Part shown: piece by piece, positions 57,992 to 64,000 of the stretch | Numbering within the stretch: the first letter of the stretch is position 1 | Layout of the letters: each line of letters starts with the position of its first letter | Assembly (NCBI GenBank): GCA_017506865.1 | Contig: JAFCMP010000535.1 | Location: 248,001-312,000, forward strand | Origin: Tribonema minus | Lineage: Eukaryota; Sar; Xanthophyceae; Tribonematales; Tribonemataceae | Direction of reading: 5' to 3' | Length of the DNA: 64,000 nucleotides | Program-made: the position numbers and the translations under genes | The notes under the pieces: generated by a model | What the model was told of the DNA's origin: nothing | The model's input: the letters and a program-made list of their open reading frames with translations, nothing else | Databases searched by the model: none

Positions 57992-58620
57992 CCTGCTTTC
58001 TTCTTTGCCTGCGCTTCGCCGCGTAAGTGAAATACACTTTGCAATGGTATGACCTGACGGCCTTGCGCAAAGACAAGTGAACGGAGTGCTCACAGTCTTG
58101 TTGCCTGACGCACATATTATCAGCACATCACTGACCGCAAGCTCATATAGTCACAAATCAGGTACAAGCATGGACAATACAGGAACGTGGCACTTGTACC
58201 TTGCAGGCTGATTGCTGGATCTTCTCTATGCAGGGCTAATGCGACATGTTTTCAACATTGTGTAGCCCTTGCACCTTGCAGGCTGGCTGCTGAATGTTCA
58301 CCACGCAGGCCTAATGCGGCATCATTCACAACAGTTGGTAGCACTCGCATGACAGGGGTGGCAGGAGCTCTTCCAAACGCTGTGCTAGGCAACACAGCAC
58401 AAGTACTGGCCTGCTGCTCATACTTTCGTCTCCTGCTGCTCTACCTTGCACAGGCCAAAAGACTTGATAAGCTCTGCAGGACCGGCCGGACCAGCACATC
58501 AGAGCACTGCTTCCAGGTGAGCTGGTTGATGGCAGGTGTTGGCTTTTCTATACACAGCGAAGCAGCGCGCTGGCAGTGAGCACATGAATTGCCCTATAGC
58601 ATTCTGCAAATGACAGCAGT
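57992..58620. other. Upstream region of the zinc-knuckle/HNH-like gene
   Basis: No gene is recognised. Two copies of 'gcaccttgcaggctg.ttgctg' at about 58195 and 58268 start the repeat family that becomes the minisatellite to the right. Confidence 0.4.
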
Positions 58621-58622
58621 GG

Positions 58623-59245
58623 CAACATATGCAGCGCTAATGCTGCACATCTCACCAAGGCTGTGCTGAAACTTCAACACAGTTACAATAGTCGGGACAC
58701 TTTCACATTGCAGGGGTAATGCTGCACATCTCGCAAAGGCTGTGCTGACAACTGCAACACAGCTACAACGGTTGGCACACTTGCACATTGCGGGGCTAAA
58801 TTAAATGCTGCACATTCCGCCAAGGCTGTGCTGAACATAGTTACAATAGTTGGGACACTTTCACATGGCAGGGGTAATGCTGCACATCTTGCAAAGGCTG
58901 TGCTGACAACTGCAACACGGCTACAACAGTTGGCACACTTGCACATTGCAGGGCTAATGCTGCACATCTCGCCAAGGCTGTGCTGAAACTTTAACACAGT
59001 TACAATAGTCGGGACACTTTCACATGGCAGGGGTAATACTGTACATCTTGCAAAGGCTGTGCTGAAAACTTCAACACAGGTACAATAGCTGGGACACTTG
59101 CACCTTGCAGGGCTAGTGCTGCACATCCTGCAGGGGTCATGCTGCAACTTCAACACGACTACAATAGTTGGGACACTTGCACCTTTGAAGGGCGAACTGC
59201 TGTACATCTCCAGGGCTAATGCTGCAAATTTCAACACAGTCACAA
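58623..59245 (+). repeat. Minisatellite of ~79-bp units
   Basis: Units carry 'aaggctgtgctga', 'caacacagYtacaatagtYgggacactt', 'cacattgcaggg' and 'taatgctgcacatct'. Unit starts fall near 58661, 58739, 58822, 58895, 58978 and 59056, with partial copies on both sides. The array ends about 100 bp before the start codon of the next gene. Confidence 0.85.
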
Positions 59246-59352
59246 CATGACATTGTTTTGCCATTCATATCTTGCAGGTCTAGTCCTGGTATTATACAAG
59301 AGCTGCTGTTGACACTGCACATGCCATTGCATTTTTATCACTCTCAGGCACC

Positions 59353-60472
59353 ATGTTGAGCGACATCGTTGGCAAAAACCTGGCGGCTCGTGCCAGCAAG
59401 CACCTGAACGGGAGAGCCAAGACGCACTTCAGCACTCTTGTTCCCAACTGTAGTCCTGAGAATGTGGAGATTGGCATGAAAGAAGAGGCGAGGATAAAGG
59501 CGCTGGCGGTACCATCACGTCCGGTTGGCGAGACCTTCGACTTTGAAGAGTCAACAATCGAAAGCGAGGTGAGCTCAATTCAGCAACACCTCATTTTGCA
59601 TCTGCATGCCATAGTGCACCTTCCCAACAAACTCAGCATTGCACATTGTACCGGTAACACATCTCCAGTGCTAGCAGCGTTCATCCAGCGCGCAGCTATC
59701 ACATACCACTTGCTGGTATGTATACTACATCTGTACTCAAAGTTTGTGCCTGACCATACACCTGTATCGCTCCTGTACTGTGCAGGTCTCCTGGGTGAGA
59801 ACAACCAAGTTTTCATCAAAGCTGATCCTCACGAACGTGGTCGACCCTGCCATGGGCAAGAACAAGGCCCTCTACTGCACCCCCCGTCCCACACCATCAT
59901 CACAGCAGGAGATCATCTTCAACTACACCCGCTGGGCAGACATCACCTCATACGGGCTAGTGCCTGGCAAGACCGTCCTCAACGACGGCGGCGTACTTGT
60001 CGACACCAACGGTCAACACTTTGTGGTGCGGTATGGAGATGATGCTCGGCGCACCCTTTCTGCTCGCGCGGCTGTACCGCCACCCCCGCCTCCACCTCTG
60101 GCGCCGGCCCCAGCACCGCTACCACCACCGCCACCAGCTCCTTCTGCGCCCAGATACAACCTCATCACTCAGATGCCGGACCCAACGGAGTTCACCGACC
60201 ACTTCTCCGGGTACAGGATCTTCTTTGCCAAAGATGATCGCTGGCACATCGGCGACATCAAGAGCTGCACCATCAGTACAGGGCGGACTCCTGCTTTCCA
60301 GGTTGAGGTGTCATTCAACATGAAGCAGATAGCCTCAACCACTGCGATGGCTTTGCTGGAGGAGCCCGAAATGTTCAGCTTCAGAGTCCTGCACAGCCAG
60401 TACCTCGGCAGCGGCGAGCTCAAACACCGCGCCAGCGGCAATTGGTTCTTGAAGGAGGTGCTGTCAAGGTGA
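59353..60472 (+). CDS. Two-exon gene of unknown function with a Pro-rich linker
   Basis: Exon 1 (59353-59568, donor GAG before GTGAGC) and exon 2 (59786-60472, after TGTGCAG) join in phase 0 and encode 300 residues. Exon 1 reads MLSDIVGKNLAARASKHLNG, with VPSRPVGETFDFEES near its end. Exon 2 opens VSWVRTTKFSSKLILTNVVD, contains EIIFNYTRWADITSYGLVPG and TNGQHFVVRYGDDARR, then a PPPPPPP/APAPLPPPPP linker, and a second globular part with HFSGYRIFFAKDDRWHIGDI and a C-terminal HRASGNWFLKEVLSR. An acceptor (CTCTCAG) just before the ATG suggests a 5' untranslated exon. The final TGA lies inside AAG before GTGAGA, a good donor, so the gene may have continued into the repeat and the retroelement to the right. 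The family is unknown. Confidence 0.6.
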
Positions 60473-60479
60473 GAAATTC

Positions 60480-61414
60480 CCCTGAACCTTTGTGCACACT
60501 TGAAGTTTCTGCCTCTGGGCCTGTCGAAAAGTGCTTTCAGAGGCTGACACTAAATGGGGTCGGTGCGATGCTAGCTAGATGTTGTAAAGTGCAAATAATC
60601 ATGGTCCAGCATCACAAGAGTAGGTGAGATCAGTGTAAGAGAGGTTCCAGCGTCCCCAGCATTAGCAGAGGCCATACTAAGGCTTAGAGCACAAAGTTGA
60701 ACTTGTGTTGAAACTGCAATGGGCCTGTCGAGAAAAGGGTTCATAAAGTGTAAATAATTGTGGCTCATGATAGAAAGTGAGGGGCAGATCAGGCTAAGTG
60801 AGGTTCAATCTATCCCTACATGAGCAGTCACCATACTAAGCCTTGCAGCACAAACTTGAACTTTGGCACACACTTGAAGTTCCTGAGGCTGGGCCTGTCG
60901 AAAAAAGTATTTCTCAGCGGCTGACCCTAAACGGGGTTGGTACGACGCTCGCTAGATTTTCGTAACCTGCAAATAAATAGGGCTGCTGATCAGAAGTGTA
61001 GGTGAGATCAGTTAGAGAGAGCTTCAAGCGTCCCCAGCATTAGCAGAGGCCATACTAAGCCTTAGAGCACAAAGTTGAACTTGTGTTGCAATTGAAGTGG
61101 GCCTGTCGAGAGAAGAGTTCATAAAGTGTAAATAATTGTTCATAAAGTTTAAATAATTGTGGCTCATGATCGAAAGTGTGGGTGAGGTCAGGCTATGGCT
61201 GCTGATCAGAAGTGTGGGTGAGATCAGTGTAAGAGAGGTTCAAGCGTCCCCAGCATAAGCAGGGGCCGTACTAAGGCTTATAGCACAAGTTGAACTTGTG
61301 TTAAAACTTGAAGTTCCTAATGCTGGGCCTGTCGAGAAAAGGGTTTATAAAGTGTAAATAATTGTGGCTCATGATCGAAAGTGAGGGGCAGATCAGGCTA
61401 AGTGAGGTTCAATC
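60480..61414 (+). repeat. Tandem repeat of ~230-300 bp units
   Basis: Blocks such as 'ctgggcctgtcgaRaaaag', 'ataaagtgtaaataattgtggctcatgat', 'gagatcagtgtaagagaggttc.agcgtccccagcat' and 'agcacaaagttgaacttgtgtt' recur in order about three to four times, with rearranged and partial units. The array is cut at 61414 by the LTR of the retroelement; the broken unit matches 60785-60815. Confidence 0.8.
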
Positions 61415-61786
61415 TGATACAGCAAAGCCAGCTGGGCTCCCATGCTGTCTGTACAGATGGGCTGGATTGCCATGGTCTAGGTCTGGGCAGCAACAAACTT
61501 GCAAGATAACATCAGCAAAACAAGCCAAGGATGAGACACACCTCAGTAGACATGTCTTGTGTGGCCAATATATGGCTCAGCTCCAGTATGTCTTGCTGTC
61601 CTCCAGCAGGGTGTCTCTGCTTGCTCCAGCAAGAACTGTGAGCAAAAAAGAGCCTGGATCCCAGGGCTGGCTAGGGGTCTAAGCTTGAAGTTGAAGAACA
61701 GTCCCAGGAATGGGCTTGTTCTAGAACAACAATCCCCTAGTGCTCGCTATGCTAGATCTAGCACAGAAAACAAGGAGTTTGTACCA
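61415..61786 (-). repeat. 3' LTR (372 bp)
   Basis: On the element strand it starts TGGTACAAAC and ends GCTGTATCA, i.e. TG...CA with an imperfect inverted TGGTACA/TGTATCA. The purine-rich AAAGAGGAGGGA immediately 5' of it (61787-61798 on this strand) is the expected primer for plus-strand synthesis. The left boundary is confirmed by the break in the surrounding tandem repeat. Confidence 0.75.
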
Positions 61787-62022
61787 TCCCTCCTCTTTGA
61801 AGAGGGCCGCCTCGTGCGGGCCGTTCTGTCGGCATGACACTGAAAAAGTCTCAGCAAGGCTCACTAGTACTGTCGCATCACAGCCAGGTGGTCTGGGCTA
61901 GGCTAGGGTGTCTGGTTTGTTTGCTTTGCCACTCCTTCGCGCCAAGCACGCGAATTCAACATGACGCGGCATCTAGGTTTCAACCGTTCCCTCGTCGCCA
62001 AGTGCGCGAGTTCAACACGGCT

Positions 62023-62805
62023 TCAACTGGTGCGCAAGCGTTTTTCGGGCCTGGCTTCATCGTCAGCCAGCGGTTCATCGGCAAGTTCTCGTGCAAGCAA
62101 CAAGTTCCAGGACGACGGTTCTGCACGAGGGTCGTCATGATAGTATTCTGCTCTTAGCTTCAAGCGTTTCTCGATGGGCTTGTTCCCTTGCGTGTTGGGG
62201 AATTGCACATCAAATGTGAACTCTCCGCGATTGCGTCTGGCAGAAACAAACTTGAGCAGAACACCACGGCTCCATCCAGAGGGAGACCGATAACGAAGTA
62301 CTTGACCAACGTAGAGTGGTCCAAAGTCACTTGGTAGACTCGGGCTCACGGTCACTCGCACGTTCGCAGGTAGGTCAGCATGCGGGCTAGTGTCTAGGGT
62401 TGGTTCTGGTTCGCCACGTTGGCGAGCAAGTCTGCGCAGCCGGTCACGCACGCCCTCGGCGGCGAGCTTGCCAGCACGTACTTGTGCAGAGGTCAAGTCT
62501 TCCCACGTCCCGTCCGTGTATTGCACACGCCAGCGAGAACGCGCGAAGTCGCGTACCTGGCCCCACAAGTAGTCAGTCGAGCCCGGCAAGTCTGTGGCTT
62601 GCCGCACTACTTGTGTGCCACAGGGGTAGCGTTGCAATGCAGCGTCCTTGGACAGTATACGATCCCCTTGAGGGGCATGGCGCTCAGCGTATGAGGGAAT
62701 GTTGCCGTGGTGTTTGAGCTCGTAAAGAGCGTGAAAAGTGTCTAGCACCCAAGGTGGCGTTGACAACAATTCCACTAACTCCTTCTCGCGCACCCATTCC
62801 GACAC
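62023..62805 (-). CDS. C-terminal retroelement frame with Tudor/chromo-like segment
   Basis: About 260 residues follow the integrase on the element strand. Two short beta-rich, aromatic segments (WRVQYTDGTWEDLTSAQV and YVGQVLRYRSPSGWSRGVLL) look like chromo- or Tudor-type folds, which many Gypsy elements carry next to integrase to guide insertion. The tail is charged (DDEARPEKRLRTS). The role is inferred. Confidence 0.55.
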   Translation of the reverse strand: MSEWVREKELVELLSTPPWVLDTFHALYELKHHGNIPSYAERHAPQGDRILSKDAALQRYPCGTQVVRQATDLPGSTDYLWGQVRDFARSRWRVQYTDGTWEDLTSAQVRAGKLAAEGVRDRLRRLARQRGEPEPTLDTSPHADLPANVRVTVSPSLPSDFGPLYVGQVLRYRSPSGWSRGVLLKFVSARRNRGEFTFDVQFPNTQGNKPIEKRLKLRAEYYHDDPRAEPSSWNLLLARELADEPLADDEARPEKRLRTS

Positions 62806-62835
62806 ACCGCCATGGCGAGCTTGCCACTTGTATGA

Positions 62836-63999
62836 TCAGCTACCGTCCTCTTCTGCCTTGCGGTCTAGCAACTGGTACAGCTTCTGGTCAGGGTCCAGTT
62901 CCTGCAGCTGTGCGGGGTCTAGGAGGGCATGTACTCCCTCAACTTCGAGTCTAGCGGGTCTAGGGTGATAGGGCTTCATGTTCTCAACATGCGCATCTGT
63001 CTCACGTATGCGTGTGCCCATCAGCTGGCACCTAAAAGAGAGCCCAGAATCACCATTGGGAGTTACCAGCTTCCAGGGGCCGGTAAAATGCTCTTCAAGG
63101 GCCTGTGCACGTCCGCGCGACGGTGGTTTCTTGATCCACACATAGTCGCCGACTTCAAGGTGCAAAGTGCGAGCAATCTGGTCATTGCGCTTCTGGATGT
63201 TTTCAGCACGGCATTCTAGCGCCTTGCCAATCACATCTTCAGCCATCTTGAGGTTTTCTTGTAGGCGCTGCACTTCTGTATGCAGGTCTGGTGCGCCAAC
63301 CTCAGGACTGAGGGCATCAAGTGGGAAGCGCGCTTCGCGGCCAAAGACACAGAAGAAAGGGGTCAAACCAGTCTCTTCTCTTGGTGTGTTCCTTAGCGCG
63401 AATTGCACTGCATCGAGGTTTTCATGCCAGCGTGCTTGGTGATGAGAACACAGCCTAGCGAGCGCTCGCTTGATGCGCCCGTTCAGGTTCTCAACCACGC
63501 CGTTAGACTGGGGGTGATATGCACTGGTTTCAATCTTGCGAGTTCTGAAAAAGCGGCATAGACATGCAACGAGCGAGCTCAAGAACTCGGCCGCTTGGTC
63601 GGACATCATCTCTTCTACCAGCGCGCCACATTCAAGCAGCACCTTTGCTAGCAGAGGAGCGGCTTCAGTTGCAGTCCGCGTTTTCACAGGGAAAAGCCAG
63701 CAGTATCCAGATCTAGCTTCTGCAACTACCAGCAGATATCGGTGCCCTTCTGAGGAAAGTACGCCCGGCTCTGTGTAATCAATGTGCAGACGTTGCCACA
63801 TACGCAGAGGCGGCATCAAGGCTTGCTTGTATCTAGCAGTCGCCTGCGGCTTAGTCTGTTGACAAGGTATGCATGAACGCACATAGTCTCTGACGTCAGC
63901 GCCTAGACCTCTCCAGTACATGCGCTCTAGCACCTTAGCGTGCGTAGCCGCAGTCGAGGGATGCTGTGCACTGCCGTCGTCATGGCAGAGACGAAGTGC
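62836..63999 (-). CDS. Retroelement integrase
   Basis: The frame is open from the right window edge. It has an HHCC zinc finger (CHDDGSAQHPSTAATHAKV ... CIPCQQ) and a catalytic core with Asp in LHIDYTEPG, Asp in MMSDQAAEF and Glu in HPQSNGVVENLNG (DDE). A C-terminal segment with LEVGDYVWIKKPPSRG and EEHFTGPWKLV follows, the GPF/Y-type module of Gypsy integrases. Confidence 0.85.
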   Translation of the reverse strand, partial: ALRLCHDDGSAQHPSTAATHAKVLERMYWRGLGADVRDYVRSCIPCQQTKPQATARYKQALMPPLRMWQRLHIDYTEPGVLSSEGHRYLLVVAEARSGYCWLFPVKTRTATEAAPLLAKVLLECGALVEEMMSDQAAEFLSSLVACLCRFFRTRKIETSAYHPQSNGVVENLNGRIKRALARLCSHHQARWHENLDAVQFALRNTPREETGLTPFFCVFGREARFPLDALSPEVGAPDLHTEVQRLQENLKMAEDVIGKALECRAENIQKRNDQIARTLHLEVGDYVWIKKPPSRGRAQALEEHFTGPWKLVTPNGDSGLSFRCQLMGTRIRETDAHVENMKPYHPRPARLEVEGVHALLDPAQLQELDPDQKLYQLLDRKAEEDGS

Positions 64000-64000
64000 A

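Larger units (their letters stand above)
61415..64000 (-). mobile_element. Ty3/Gypsy LTR retrotransposon, 3' part, continuing beyond the window
   Basis: The minus strand shows, in order, an integrase, a further open frame, a polypurine tract and a 3' LTR. Integrase C-terminal to reverse transcriptase is expected in Ty3/Gypsy, and HPQSNGVVENLNGRIK is typical of that group. The element entered a tandem repeat, whose broken unit ends at 61414. The other LTR, gag, protease and reverse transcriptase lie outside the window, so neither full length nor LTR divergence (age) can be judged. The visible part looks largely whole. Confidence 0.85.

Noticed and set aside
58623-59245. CRISPR-like array
   Set aside because: The units are contiguous degenerate repeats without constant short repeats and unique spacers; the genome is eukaryotic.
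1-64000. Green-alga (Chlamydomonas-like) origin
   Set aside because: Interstitial telomere repeats are TTAGGG, not TTTTAGGG or TTTAGGG, and the small protein has a secondary-plastid-type pre-sequence; not excluded, but less likely.

Overview
This is a window from an intron-dense eukaryotic nuclear genome with moderate GC, most likely a unicellular alga. Genes are broken by GT-AG introns (and one clear GC-AG intron), an intron-containing tRNA-Tyr is present, and the large exons are rich in Ala/Pro/Gly/Ser low complexity. Two clues lean towards a secondary-plastid lineage such as a stramenopile, haptophyte or cryptophyte: interstitial telomere-type repeats are TTAGGG/CCCTAA, and a 76-residue protein at 21.7-22.6 kb starts with a signal peptide ending in Ser-Ala-Phe, as in bipartite plastid pre-sequences. 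The lineage call is inference.

Layout. 1.0-3.9 kb (-): a five-exon mitochondrial carrier of the thiamine-pyrophosphate (SLC25A19) type. 4.3-6.2 kb: a 5'-truncated LINE with a clean target-site duplication, then repeats sharing a hairpin-plus-tail motif. 6.9-10.4 kb: tRNA-Tyr(GUA) at the edge of a long inverted duplication whose other arm carries a decayed tRNA copy. 11.0-19.8 kb (+): a nine-exon gene for a ~900-residue coiled-coil/disordered protein. 21.7-22.6 kb (-): the small targeted protein. 23.8-35.5 kb (-): a twelve-exon SURP plus G-patch splicing factor (SUGP1-like), 773 aa. 36.1-36.6 kb: a fold-back fragment of a gene family whose better copies lie at 49.2-53.4 kb. 39.6-47.0 kb (+): an intron-rich gene of unknown function, first seven exons phase-consistent. 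49.2-52.1 kb: two convergent copies of a small acidic protein gene in an inverted repeat, with a third, broken copy nearby. 55.6-58.0 kb (-): a 798-aa protein with three small zinc knuckles and two zinc-ribbon/HNH-like modules. 59.4-60.5 kb (+): an unknown gene with a Pro-rich linker. 61.4-64.0 kb: the 3' part of a Ty3/Gypsy LTR retrotransposon that leaves the window.

The most unusual signal is how introns are built. In both long genes, on opposite strands, introns next to certain exons hold tandem, progressively decayed copies of the exon-intron junction: a few to ~15 codons of the exon end plus its splice site, repeated two to nine times. These arrays occur at acceptors (12.5, 13.7, 15.2-16.2 kb) and donors (12.9-13.4, 16.4-16.9, 17.4-18.1, and 28.4-29.3 kb on the minus strand). 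They suggest introns growing by tandem duplication across splice junctions, with one copy staying in use. The gene models rest on reading frame, splice dinucleotides and phase; no transcript data or searches were available.
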